A stretch of DNA of 64,000 nucleotides from Hippopus hippopus (taxonomy: Eukaryota; Mollusca; Bivalvia; Cardiida; Cardiidae), in the NCBI GenBank assembly GCA_946811185.2, contig OX328106.1, forward strand, positions 31,308,426 to 31,372,425, read 5' to 3'. Below are positions 21,881 through 31,706 of the stretch, piece after piece. Under the pieces are notes generated by a model. That model had not been told where the DNA came from. It ran no database searches and saw only the letters and a program-made list of their open reading frames with translations. Positions within the stretch are counted from its first letter, which is position 1, and each line of letters starts with the position of its first letter. Both the position numbers and the translations under genes were made by a program.

Positions 21881-22946
21881 ATGTCCAAAGTCTATGTATT
21901 TAAGTGGCGTCTGCAGACGATAAAGTGCCCTCCGGAAACCCTCTCCAATAGGCCGTAGAGAACGTGTTTCAGATTTTTAGCAAGTGATCAGACTGTATTT
22001 GCGTCAATAGGTATCACCAAAGGCTAGATTCGAAATAGATAAATCTTGGGATATTCGCCGCAATATTCTGTACTTACAGTGTTTGATCGCACATTCAAAA
22101 CTGTTCATTTTTGTTTATTGTTGTTGTTCTGGAAAAGTGCAAAAGTTCGGTCTACAGGTTGTCGACGTAAAATTGGATCATTTTGATGTTGTATTACTGT
22201 CTTCATTTCGTTCATGACACACAATCTGTGTTTATGAATGACATAGCTTTGGCGTAAGAAGACAACAAAAACAGTCTCCTAACAATATCCGATTCCAGTG
22301 CAATGACGCTGAGTGGTCAAAGCATGTACGTGAAATTGTCTTGAGTTATCTTGCCAGTAAATGTGGAATCACGCCTAGCGGCAGGAGGTGTAATTAGTAA
22401 CTTGTTAAAAGGAATGTAACGGAAATTAAGTGGAAGCCAGATCTGTTGATTGCCAAACAAAATACTTGAATATTTTCCCTCCCGTCCCCAGCAACCTTGA
22501 ATGGTCATCTCGAAAATTTCAAAAGAAAAAGTTCATAAAGATTTCATTTCATCACGATTTTTATTTTCGATGTTCTTCACTTTGAGAAAAAAAAGAAAAA
22601 GTGTCAATGACAGCATGTCATTTCTGAGAAGACTTCTTTAAGCTTTTCATTTTCTGTTTGTCGACGATACAGCCATGTATCTCCTTTTTTAAAAACAAAA
22701 CAAAAAGTGAATGACAGCTTTCATCTCTGGCAAAACCTTTTAGAATTTCCAGAGACATGGTGTCCTTTTTAACATAACAAAATTTTCCTGTCCGAGACAT
22801 TTTGAAGGGGAATTTATGAATTTAGGGTCGTTTCTTGAAGAACGATAGGCCATTGATTTTTGTTGATGGAAACCGTCAACGGGAAGTTGAAAATTGGCGA
22901 TATGCGATGAATACTTTTTTGTGTGACGATCTGCATATAAATAGAC
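21881..22946. other. Repeat-poor region upstream of the GPCR
   Basis: No family of repeats recognised, unlike most of the window. Minus-strand frames of ~60 codons (22317-22508, 22618-22800) lack features. Could contain regulatory DNA or a 5' UTR exon for the receptor. Confidence 0.4.
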
Positions 22947-22950
22947 TTAA

Positions 22951-23163
22951 CCTTTTATGAGACGTCAAAATTTTAGACTTGCCCATTTTTGTAGACGACT
23001 TACTTAATGATGCTGAAATGATCGGGTATGCCTGTGAAAGAATAGAAAATTTTATGGGAAAAGGAGAAAATGCTGGTTTCCAGCATTTTGTCCTTTTTCC
23101 ATAATATTTTCAAAAGTCTTTGTTCCCGGAGTGAAAAAAGGCATGCGGTAGTTTGATAAAGGG
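22951..23163. mobile_element. MITE-D copy 4, upstream of the GPCR
   Basis: Forward copy after TTAA at 22947-22950; right target repeat TTCA. Core AAAATGCTGGTTTCCAGCAT. It ends 500 bp before the receptor ATG. Confidence 0.85.
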
Positions 23164-23167
23164 TTCA

Positions 23168-23597
23168 AATGGGCAATACAAAGCTTCTTTCATATTCAGG
23201 ATTCAGTCGGCTTATTATTTGGACTTAATAATCGGACATTGTCGCGAAGCTGTAAAGTGGTATAAAAAAGAATAAATATCAATGACGACAAACATAATAA
23301 CCATAACTTATATTGACGATTACTTTTTATTGGCGGATTTCACATTGTGGTGTTATACAAGGGAAGAAGTATTAATGCAGTACTTGCATGTGTTTTTTTT
23401 TTTGTCAGTTTGTGAGAAAACATCGTAGAATTCTACACTCGTGTAATCTATCATTAACTTTGAAACGACAGAAGTAATTAAGTGTATAAGTGAGCACTTT
23501 TTTGGAAGATTACGAAGGCAGTTGGACAATATATGCGGGTTTGGTTTTTTTTTCCTTTACGGAGGTTTACTGATACCAGTAGGATAGGCTTTAAATA
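23168..23597. promoter_or_regulatory. Candidate promoter / 5' UTR region of the GPCR
   Basis: Placed by position only: between MITE-D copy 4 and the upstream ORFs. No clear TATA box or initiator; a T-rich tract then CAG at about 23545-23579 may be a splice acceptor. Confidence 0.25.
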
Positions 23598-23627
23598 ATG
23601 TGTAAGGTCAAAAAGGCTTATAAGTAA
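23598..23627 (+). promoter_or_regulatory. Short upstream ORF (9 codons) before the GPCR
   Basis: ATG at 23598 runs nine codons to TAA at 23625-23627 and ends 36 bases before the receptor start. It matters only if the transcript reaches this far upstream, which the sequence cannot show. Confidence 0.35.
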
Positions 23628-23628
23628 A

Positions 23629-23682
23629 ATGGACAAGGATACTAAGCATAGAAAAATACCAGAATGCCTTTCTCAAGTCTAG
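23629..23682 (+). promoter_or_regulatory. Upstream ORF overlapping the GPCR start codon
   Basis: A 17-codon ORF starts at the ATG at 23629 in a strong context (A at -3, G at +4) and ends with TAG at 23680-23682, out of frame with the receptor and overlapping its first 19 bases. The receptor ATG has A at -3 but C at +4, so the upstream start looks stronger. If present in the mRNA it would be expected to lower receptor translation. A CAG after a T-rich tract at about 23579 could be a splice acceptor that would place both upstream ORFs in the last exon. Confidence 0.4.
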
Positions 23683-25052
23683 ATGTGAGTGATATGAACA
23701 TGGATCAGTTTTTGGACTGGTTAGAGAAAAACAGATCACATCCGATCATTGAAAATCTTCTTTCAAATACGACCAGCAATAATTTTACGTTTATTATGGA
23801 CGAAGAACACGCATTTGGGCGAGGTTTGTCCCTTCTAGTGGCCTACGGAATTCTTGCGACAATTGCGTTATTTGGGAATATTCTTGTTTGTCACGTGATA
23901 TTCAACAGAAAACGCATGCGTACTGTGACTAATATATTTATCGCTAATTTAGCTGTATCGGATATTCTGCTGATAGTGTTGAATGTCCCATTTAATATAG
24001 CCAAGACTCTGACAAAGGAATGGCCGTTTGGTAACGTAATGTGCCATATAATGAATATGTCCCTGATCACGTCTGTTTATGCGTCGACTTTCACACTGAC
24101 TGTAATTGCCCTTGATAGACAGAGGGTACTTCTCTATCCCCTGAGACCCCGAATACTTAAATCTGGAGGACTAATAGTCGTAGCGGTGATATGGTCAATT
24201 TCGATTCTTCTCGCCCTTCCGTTTGGCATTTTCAGTGAAACGAAGGAGTTGAATATTTACGTGGATTCCATATTAAGATGTCGCTCTGTATATCCGAGCG
24301 ATGTCTTTGAACAGTACCTCACGGTGGTAACCATCATGTTACAGTATGTCATTCCACTTTCCATCATTGCTGTCACCTATGGACGAATTGTTCGCAGGAT
24401 ATGGGAAAGAACAGACCTCGGTGCGGTCACAGAAAACCAGCATGCGAGGAGATCTAGACACAAAAAGAAGAGTATAAAGATGTTGATGATAGTTGTGATT
24501 GTGTTTGCCATCTGTTGGATGCCCCTCAACTTGTACCATGTGCTGACAGACCTTCACCCTGATGCAGAAAAATTTCGATACAACACAACTGCGTTTTTTA
24601 TATGTCACTGGGTCGCCCTGAGCAGCACTTGCTATAATCCCTTTATCTACTGCTGGTTAAACGAGGCATTTCGAGCGGAGATGCGGGCGATATTTAAATG
24701 CTGTCCTATTAAAGGTCTTGGACATCAACCGACTGCCAGTAACATGGCCGAGTCACTCAGCCATTCGGACATGGCTTCCTTTCAGGTCAAACCTAGAAAT
24801 ACACTCTACCGTCGTGGCAATACGAACTCAATCACGGTGAACACTTTATCCGGCAATACAGCCTCACCGACGGAAAGCATTTCAGTACTTAGACATATGG
24901 ATCTAGACAAAGAACCATCAAACAGCTATGGCTGTGAAAATATATGTGTAACTCCAGATTCCTGGAAGTCAATTGGTACCATTTCTACTGAAGAAGCTGA
25001 AAGTTTACTTGATAAATCCCAGGCTAGTAGTAAAACAGTCATGGATTGTTAA
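23664..25052 (+). CDS. GPR83-like: Class A (rhodopsin-like) neuropeptide GPCR, GPR83-like
   Basis: 462-residue seven-helix receptor, probably of the plasma membrane and coupled to G proteins. Visible: sequons at N35 and N40 in the N-terminus and N307 in the third extracellular loop; TM1 about 55-80 with GN at 71-72; TM2 with LAVSD (D100); disulfide cysteines C127 and C206; TM3 ending DRQ at 151-153 in place of DRY; W177 in TM4; P231 in TM5; a basic stretch then KKKSIKMLM at 268-275; CWMP at 284-287; NPFIY at 325-329 followed by CWLN; paired C346-C347 as a likely palmitoylation site; a ~115-residue Ser/Thr-rich tail. The pattern from the end of TM5 to NPFIYCWLN is the one I associate with GPR83, inside the wider NPY/tachykinin-like group. 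The ATG at 23664 has A at -3; M11 and M13 are alternatives. The CDS is uninterrupted. Ligand unknown; vertebrate GPR83 ligands (PEN, FAM237A) cannot be transferred without tests. Confidence 0.92.
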   Translation: MPFSSLDVSDMNMDQFLDWLEKNRSHPIIENLLSNTTSNNFTFIMDEEHAFGRGLSLLVAYGILATIALFGNILVCHVIFNRKRMRTVTNIFIANLAVSDILLIVLNVPFNIAKTLTKEWPFGNVMCHIMNMSLITSVYASTFTLTVIALDRQRVLLYPLRPRILKSGGLIVVAVIWSISILLALPFGIFSETKELNIYVDSILRCRSVYPSDVFEQYLTVVTIMLQYVIPLSIIAVTYGRIVRRIWERTDLGAVTENQHARRSRHKKKSIKMLMIVVIVFAICWMPLNLYHVLTDLHPDAEKFRYNTTAFFICHWVALSSTCYNPFIYCWLNEAFRAEMRAIFKCCPIKGLGHQPTASNMAESLSHSDMASFQVKPRNTLYRRGNTNSITVNTLSGNTASPTESISVLRHMDLDKEPSNSYGCENICVTPDSWKSIGTISTEEAESLLDKSQASSKTVMDC

Positions 25053-25135
25053 TTGCTCGCATGTAGCCTGCCAAAGGAAGGAAAACTTGAGGCTATTTCT
25101 TTAGATTGACTTGTTTATGGTCACAAGCTTTTTAA

Positions 25136-25357
25136 ACATCTACCACAATATCCCGAGTTTAACGACCCTGATGAAGAAGGCTTATGTAAGCATTGTGGAA
25201 AATGGAGAAAGTGATTGTAACCAGCATTTTCTCTTTTTCCCATGATGTTTTCTTTCCTTTCAAAGACAAATCCAGTCATTGGAGCAGTATTTGATTTATC
25301 GTCTGCCAATGCTTTCAATTTTCATGCGTTTAGAATTTTGTCTTTTGGTAGAGAGAT
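25136..25357. mobile_element. MITE-D copy 5, just after the GPCR stop
   Basis: Reverse copy starting 83 bp past the stop codon after TTAA at 25132-25135. Retains GATTGTAACCAGCATTTTCT and TCGTCTGCCAATGCTTTCAA. It would lie in the 3' UTR unless polyadenylation occurs within about 80 bases; I see no AATAAA in that interval. Confidence 0.8.
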
Positions 25358-25481
25358 AAAGGTGGCTTTAGCCGAAGGCTTAGGTCAAAATCAGACACAA
25401 CATGCAGCCTGATCTTGGATCTAAGCCTCTTCACCGAGACTACCTACTGCATAATTCTATACTTTTACATATATTAACAGG

Positions 25482-25699
25482 GCAGCAATGCTCTGTGAAA
25501 AGGGGTTTAAAGCATCCACAAAAAGCATACTCTTTGCCATTCATAGTCATATTTTTGCATGTCCAAGGACCATCCTACCTCAGGATTCAGACTGTTGCAA
25601 GACAAAGTGGATTTTATGGCTCCATGATTATGTGATGACTTGCTTGGTATAATGAATCAGGGCGATGCATTAAGCCTAGTTTTGCCAGAGCCTAGCTCA
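25482..25699. mobile_element. MITE-B copy 3, hairpin lost
   Basis: Ends recognisable (GCAATGCTCTGTGAAAAGGG ... GAGCCTAGCTCA). The hairpin core between the arms is absent. Confidence 0.7.
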
Positions 25700-25791
25700 A
25701 GTCATCGTATTTCATCGTATCAGGTTCTCAAAGACAACTACAGTCATGTAACCTATTGGTTCATTGGTGGCGAATGAATTTAATGGCTTAA

Positions 25792-25994
25792 TCCTTTGGC
25801 TGTTGAGCGCGACTCAATGACCTTTTGCGGACAGTGTATATCAAGATCAGACTGCACAGAACGTGCAGTCTGATCTTGATATACACTGTCCGATTAGGAG
25901 ATATTTTCCTCCAAAATATAAGTTTGAAATAGAATTATTTGGGTCCTTACTATCGGCTTAAAAATTCCATTTAACTTATTTAGCATGATAAGGG
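25792..25994. mobile_element. MITE-C copy 6
   Basis: Reverse copy, TTAA at 25788-25791 and TTGA at 25995-25998; perfect hairpin ACTGCACAGAACGTGCAGT. Confidence 0.85.
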
Positions 25995-26469
25995 TTGAAA
26001 GCTTGCAATAAATTCCTTTGTTGTTATAGGTTCGTTTAACTCTTTACTAGACTACAAAACTTAAAGGCCAAGTAAAGGCCAAAATACCAAAGCAGGTTTT
26101 AAAGTACATTTCAATTTAAATCGTATCATTTAAAAGTATGTAAAATATTGTGGAGATGACGGTCTGTTATTGTGTGTTCCGGCCATGTGTTAGTCGATGG
26201 CAGAAAAAAGAATTTTAAAATCAGACAAAAAGTAAACAAAAGACACAGCTACCTGGCAGGTTTTAACCTAGTTTTGAAATTAATTTCTCTGTCAGCGACT
26301 AACACTTGGACCGACCGTACAATGACAGATTGTCATACTCACAATAATTTCCATACTTTTAAATGGTATAATATAAATTCAAATGCATTCAAACACCCGC
26401 TTTGTTTACATTTGGCCTTTATTGTTACTTTAAGCTTCCTCCAAATTTAAAGCAGTTACAAACAATGGG

Positions 26470-26703
26470 GTCGTGTTCTGTCAAAAGAAGGTTTAATGCA
26501 TCTGCAAAAAGTATCGAACTAGGTGAGCCTGCGCAGTCCGCGCAGGCTGACCTGTGTCGAAACTTTTTGCTTTTGGTGATTTTTGTGCATGTCAAAGGAC
26601 CAGTTTACCTGAGAATACATGGATTTTAATCATGTGAACACATTGTTTAGTATAATGCATGTCGTAGATGCGTTAAAACCAACTTTTGCAAGAGCGAGGC
26701 TCA
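26470..26703. mobile_element. MITE-B copy 4
   Basis: Divergent ends, but the internal hairpin AGCCTGCGCAGTCCGCGCAG is perfect. Confidence 0.75.
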
Positions 26704-26751
26704 GTTATATATGGTTCCAATGACAATATCTGTGTCTGTAACGAAAATGAA

Positions 26752-26838
26752 GGTTACCAGCATTTCTCCTTGTCCCACATTGTTTTCAAAAGCCTTTCCC
26801 ACAGGCTCGTCGGTTCACCAGATTGTTTAGTGAAGGGT
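26752..26838. mobile_element. MITE-D right-arm fragment
   Basis: GGTTACCAGCATTTCTCCTT ... GTTTTCAAAAGCC ... TTTAGTGAAGGGT. Confidence 0.6.
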
Positions 26839-27030
26839 GATATAAGTCATCGGTAGCAACACATGCTTTTTTTTAAACATGGTGGCTAAAAATATGCTTG
26901 ACATATTATTTTTAAGTGTATTCATAAAATATGACTTCTTTATTCACGTTGAATGTTCATTTTTTACAGGATTATTTTCAAAGCCGTCAACTTCAAATTT
27001 GTTTCAGCAGGCAACGAGCTAATCCTTTAA

Positions 27031-27231
27031 TCCTTACCACACAAACCCGTGTTTTAACGATCCTGAAAAAAAATCCTTCTGAAACATTGTGGGAAAAGGA
27101 GAAAATGCTGGTAACCAGCATTTTCTCCTTTTCCGACAACGTTTTCTTTTCTTTCCAAGACAAATCTAATAGCTTTTTCATTTGGAGACAAGTCTAAAAT
27201 GGACAAGTCTAAAATTTTGTCTGGTAAAGAG
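27031..27231. mobile_element. MITE-D copy 6
   Basis: Reverse copy with TTAA at 27027-27030 and 27232-27235; perfect core AAAATGCTGGTAACCAGCAT. Confidence 0.88.
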
Positions 27232-27235
27232 TTAA

Positions 27236-27371
27236 CAAACGTCAATACTTCAAGCTAGCCTAAACTGAAAGCATTTACAGACGACAAATAAAATTTAGCT
27301 TAAAAAATGGGATTCGTCTTTCAAAAACATTGTTGGAAATAGAGAAAATACTGTTTACCAACAGGAGCTTC
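27236..27371. mobile_element. MITE-D partial, head-to-head with copy 6
   Basis: Forward fragment (CTAAACTGAAAGCATTTACA, then GACGACAAAT) beginning at the TTAA shared with copy 6 and truncated near a MITE-C hairpin. Confidence 0.65.
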
Positions 27372-27455
27372 TTTGGGAGGCACAGAATGAGATCTGACTG
27401 CACAGAGCGTGCAGTCTGATCTTTGATCTAGACCGTCCGCTTGATAAACTTTATT
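27372..27455. mobile_element. MITE-C hairpin fragment
   Basis: ACTGCACAGAGCGTGCAGT with flanking GATCTTTGATCTAGACCGTC, abutting a MITE-D fragment. Confidence 0.6.
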
Positions 27456-27478
27456 TTGATCTTTAAAAGATAACTTTT

Positions 27479-28013
27479 GTGTTTGAGATAATCTAGAATT
27501 TTATCAAACGAGTCTTGGACAAATGCTATTAGCGAGCGAGCCTTTGGCGAGCTAAATAACATTTTTTTCCTTGACGAGTTTAATAAAATTTCATCTCAAA
27601 CGAATATCAGATTTTTTTATCACATAACTGAATCTTAAGAATAACTGAAAAGATCGTTAGATTTCTATGAGAAACCATACATATGCATAAACGAGACTCC
27701 ATGCTTGACATAGGTAAACGTTCGGAGCTTAAAATAGTTCCAAAGAAGCTGACATATACTTGATCTTAAATCTGAAAATGATACTAACCTTAATTTTTTA
27801 CCACGATTACCAATTGCACACTTGAATTTGCCGGAATATTTGTGTCGGGAATTGTTTTTGGACATAACGGGCAAGAACTTAATGTTTTAACAAATGGCGT
27901 CATGCAATGCCCCTGTGTGACGTCACCAAATCTTAATTCAAACGTGTGAAAGATAAGAAAATTCGTAATGGCTATATTACACTGAAAACAAGTTGGTTAT
28001 GTGATAAAGAAAT
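27479..28013. mobile_element. Family F element, copy 1
   Basis: A hairpin module (TTTGAGATAATCTAGAATTT ... AATTTCATCTCAAAC, 27479-27602) followed by TTATCACATAACTG ... GGTTATGTGATAAAG. Landmarks shared with 41.8 kb: TTAAATCTGAAAATGA, GACGTCA, TTACACTGAAAAC. Confidence 0.6.
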
Positions 28014-28124
28014 GTTTTAGTTTCGGTGGATTGTATTTTTTAAGCCTATGAAAGAGATCGGTTTATGTATTCGGCGCCGAAAGAATTAAACCCTGAAGCT
28101 CTGGAGTCAGCTAGGATTGCTTAG

Positions 28125-28205
28125 ACGCACAGTGAAGATCCAAATCGGACTGCACAGAACGTGCAGTCTGATCTTGGATCAACACTGTCCGCTTCTTTGT
28201 TACAT
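28125..28205. mobile_element. MITE-C hairpin fragment
   Basis: Hairpin ACTGCACAGAACGTGCAGT between CACAGTGAAGATCC and GGATCAACACTGTCCGC. Confidence 0.6.
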
Positions 28206-28354
28206 ATTCTGGCAAAAAAAGAGACTTGTGATAGCGCTATTTTTGCTGTTTTTTCTTGGTAGAACGGTCCATGTCAGGATATACAGCCGCTCTTAGCTGT
28301 AAATATCACATGAACTATTGGAGTCCAAACCAGTTGCAAGAACTGGACATTTAA

Positions 28355-28558
28355 CTCACACAACCCCGATTTTTAAAGACTTTGGAGAAAAGGAATTTTA
28401 AAAACATCAGGCTTATCATCGTTTTCTCCTTTTCCAACAATGTCTTCCCCAGTCTTTCTAAGACAAATTCTATCATTTGAACCATTCTATCATTTGGCTT
28501 GTCGTCTACGAATGCTTTGGATTCGGAAAAGTCCATATTTTTGTCGTCTGGTAAAGTG
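28355..28558. mobile_element. MITE-D copy 7
   Basis: Reverse copy, TTAA at 28351-28354 and 28559-28562; the left arm of the core hairpin has decayed. Confidence 0.8.
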
Positions 28559-28682
28559 TTAATAGTATATTGACACACTATTTCCATTTCTTCAATTTTT
28601 CGAAAACACATATACGGAAACGGTTCCAAAATAAACATACATTTTGAATTTAGTTATTCATTTTTAAACCCATTACGCAAAG

Positions 28683-28975
28683 CCCGATAGTGGAGTTGAG
28701 TACCGCACAGGACTTGAGACCAGGGCGTCGCTGGTTCGAACGGTTAATTACTTTCCGAGAATTAATGATAGTCATTGTGACAGGATTCGTTCCTCTCTCA
28801 CCCCTGATTATTGTTTCGACGATGGTTATGTTGGAAAGCAGTCGGTGGATTGGGAAGAATATTGTGCAAAGTGATGGTAAAAGAAATCCCAGGAAAGTGT
28901 GGATAGGTGCACTAGCCGCCCCGATATGGCTAGAATTTATATATTGAAATTGACTTTAAACACCATGCCAACGGA
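28683..28975 (+). mobile_element. tRNA-derived SINE, type 2
   Basis: B-box-like GGTTCGAACG at 28733-28742; body GTGACAGGATTCGTTCCTCT and TTTCGACGATGGTTATGTTG; tail TTTAAACACCATGCC. Confidence 0.75.
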
Positions 28976-29094
28976 CAAACAAATTTAACCCCTTACAGTA
29001 TTAATGACGACTTTCCTCGTCCCTTTAGTAGAAGTTTCGAAAGAATTCACGGGAAACAGGCAATTACCTGTCACAAGCAGTCGCTTCCATTCAA

Positions 29095-29319
29095 ACTCTT
29101 TACCAAGCGATAAAATGGTAGACTGGTCCAAAATTAAAGCATTTGCAGACGACAAACTTTAATATTGATTAAATTATGGAGTTTGTCTATCATCGGATAT
29201 AAAACATTGTGTGGAAAAGGAGAAAATGTTGTTAACCAGCATTTTCTCTTTTTCCCCACAATGTTTTCCAAAGCCTTCTTTCTAAGGGTTGTAAAAATTC
29301 AGGACTGTGTGGTAAAGGT
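29095..29319. mobile_element. MITE-D copy 8
   Basis: Forward copy, TCAA at 29091-29094 and TTAA at 29320-29323. Confidence 0.85.
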
Positions 29320-29323
29320 TTAA

Positions 29324-29505
29324 AGAGGTACCAAACAAGATGCTTTTCTTTCTTATGACCAGTATCACCTCCTATTCCCACAATTTTTTCGATCCTTTCA
29401 GCGGCAACATCATCAATAATTTTGTCCAAGATTGCATGTGACGTCTGCAAATGCTTTGAAAATGAATGAGCCTCAAAAGTTCAAAAGTTGCTGTCTGGTA
29501 CTCAG
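29324..29505. mobile_element. Degraded MITE-D abutting copy 8
   Basis: Reverse order traces (ATTCCCACAATTTTTTCGAT, GACGTCTGCAAATGCTTTG, TGCTGTCTGGTAC). Confidence 0.5.
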
Positions 29506-29569
29506 ATATAAATAGACAAGGATAATCGTGAAGGCTGAGAAAACATGGTACAGTCCAAATCCGGGGTAC

Positions 29570-29885
29570 GGAATACCGTTAGGGCCATCGCCTATGAATT
29601 TGTTGATTATAAAGCGCGATGCTCGATAGTACGATGGTGATAACGCGTAATCACGATACTACGATGGTGATAACGCGATAGTACGATGATGATAGTGCGA
29701 TATAATATCGTGTTTTCATCATCGTACTATCGCTTTATCGTCATCGTATTATCGCGTTATCATCATCGTACTATCGCGTTATCACCATCGCACTATCGCG
29801 TTATCACCATCGTACTATCGAGCATCGGGTTTAAAATCATCAAATTCATAGGCGATGGCCCTAACGGTATTCCGTACGGGGGAGA
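29570..29885. repeat. Palindrome with ~150-bp arms of CGATAGTACGATG repeats
   Basis: GTACGGAATACCGTTAGGGC at the left mirrors CCCTAACGGTATTCCGTAC at the right. The arms contain ~21-bp repeats of the GATAACGCGATAGTACGATG type. Confidence 0.82.
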
Positions 29886-29889
29886 CGGT

Positions 29890-29998
29890 AATTTAAGATT
29901 GGCTCAAATGATTGAATTTTTCTTTAACAGGGAAGAAAACATTGGGGGTAAAGCAGAAACTGCTGGTCACGAGCAAAAGGCTTCTTCATAGGGTCGTT
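29890..29998. mobile_element. MITE-D right-part fragment
   Basis: GGCTCAAATGATTGAATTTT ... AGAAAACATTGGGGGTAAAG ... GGCTTCTTCATAGGGTCGTT, next to the 29.6-kb palindrome. Confidence 0.6.
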
Positions 29999-30895
29999 AT
30001 CACATAACTACCCTTATTTTCAATCCAATACAGCCATTACGAATTGTCTCACTTTACACTCGTGTGATATTATGAGGTTATTTAACATACTTGGGTACAA
30101 TACTGAATTCTATTGGATAAGTACACTGCAGAACCAGTCTATATTTTGGACGAGGCGACAGCCGAGCCCAAAATATAGACTGGCTCTGCAGTGTACGAAT
30201 CCAACTGAATTCAGTATTGTAACCAAGCATGTTAAATGACCTCTTTATTTCACACTTCCGTATTGACATTTTAGTAAACAAGTATAGGGCCATTTCAATT
30301 TAAATAATAATAATAATTATAATAATAAATCAAAACATATCAAAAGAGGGTTTTGAAATTGCTTTTTTTGACAACGGACTTCGGTTGACTACTCTTCCGG
30401 TCAAATATCGATATTCGGGACTCTAGCCTCGTTTTGAAAAATCTATGTTGGATTCTTGCCTCGTTCTGAAAAATCCATATTGGACTCTACAGCGTCCAAT
30501 ATGGAATAAGATATTCTGTACTCACGTGGTAGTATTAAAGCGATTTCATCGGACGTTAAATTGTAGGTGTGAAATAAAAGCAAATAGTGCCGAATTTGGT
30601 CAAAGTCCTGTAATCATTATGTTTCACTTCTAAAACATTGCTTAAGAGATTTCTCTGTTAAATCAACAGTAAAAATTGATGACTTGACAAGGCTACGAAT
30701 TTTATCATCGTCGATTTCAAAGCTAAATCATTGCATGCAAGTTTATTAGAAACTATTGTTCGCATGTGGTGTACATGTACACAATTGTCAAAGAAGCGAG
30801 TAGGCTTCATCTAAATTTCACTGCACATGAAGGCCCATTTTCAAACACATCACGAACTTAAACTCTTAAGATACTTATGTGATAAAAAATAATTT
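29995..30895. mobile_element. TTATCACATAACT-ended element, copy with palindrome
   Basis: Begins TTATCACATAACTACCC and ends ACTTATGTGATAAAA. Its right part (TCTAAAACATTGCTTAAGAG, GATTTCTCTG) matches the element at 2.45-2.83 kb. Confidence 0.55.
30074..30243. repeat. Palindrome with ~80-bp arms
   Basis: GAGGTTATTTAACATACTTG at the left, complement at the right; centre CCAGTCTATATTTTGG and its complement. Sits within the TIR element of 29.995-30.9 kb. Confidence 0.8.
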
Positions 30896-30899
30896 TATA

Positions 30900-31020
30900 C
30901 ACGTTGGGTTTTTTTAGGTAAAATTTACTAAAAATGTTGACCAAAAAAATGTTATAAAGCTCGCAAGGGGCTCCTTTAATAACATTTTTTTCCAGTCTAG
31001 TTTAATCAAGTTAAATCTCA
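30900..31020. mobile_element. Family F hairpin-module fragment
   Basis: AAAATGTTATAAAGCTCGCA ... ATAACATTTTTTTCCAG ... AATCTCAAATG matches the first 125 bp of family F. Confidence 0.5.
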
Positions 31021-31071
31021 AATGCCACCCAATATCAGATCGTATAAATCCTAATAGAAATTATATAATTA

Positions 31072-31332
31072 TGAACCATGCTCTGTGAAATGGGTCATAA
31101 TACATCTGCAAAAAGCATCGACCAAGGTCAGCCTACGCAGTCCGTGCAGGCTGACCTGGGCCGAACCTTTTTGCTATTGGTCAATTTTCTACATGTCAAA
31201 GGACCAGTTTACCTCCATAACCAGTCGGTTGTGAGACAAATGGATTTTATTGATCCATAAGTTTACGATGAATTGCTTAGTATGATGCATGAGGGAGATA
31301 CATTAAATTCTCTTTTGCAAGTGCATGGCTCA
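31072..31332. mobile_element. MITE-B copy 5
   Basis: Near-complete, with the hairpin core AGTCCGTGCAGGCTGACC. Followed directly by a MITE-D fragment. Confidence 0.8.
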
Positions 31333-31340
31333 TATTTTTT

Positions 31341-31402
31341 GTCGTCTGCAAATGCTTTTGATTTGGACAGATCCAAAATCTTGTCCGTTGGTATAGAGTT
31401 AA
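31341..31402. mobile_element. MITE-D terminal fragment
   Basis: TTGTCGTCTGCAAATGCTTT ... GTTGGTATAGAGTTAA, directly after MITE-B copy 5. Confidence 0.65.
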
Positions 31403-31706
31403 GGGCACAGACTCATCGTTGTAAATTGGATCAATGCAGAAAATAGCTGCAGTGGAACTCGATTGATGTTGAATTTCCTGTTTAGACGTCGCAGTGGGAG
31501 ACGAAAAATGAAGCATTTGGTCAAAAAACGTTTTTCCCCTCTGTTTTTGTAAAAGTTTAAAAAAAAAAACAAGAAAAAAAAAAAAACCGAATATTTTTTA
31601 CATTATTCCAGTAAACTCAGTTTGATTGTAGCGTGATTTTTCCAATTTCCGAGAAGCGTGCCTGTTCAGAATCTTACTCAACTAAAACTGACTTTTATCT
31701 CATTAA

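Noticed and set aside
24339..24608. 89-codon antisense frame inside the GPCR
   Set aside because: Shadow of the receptor coding sequence.
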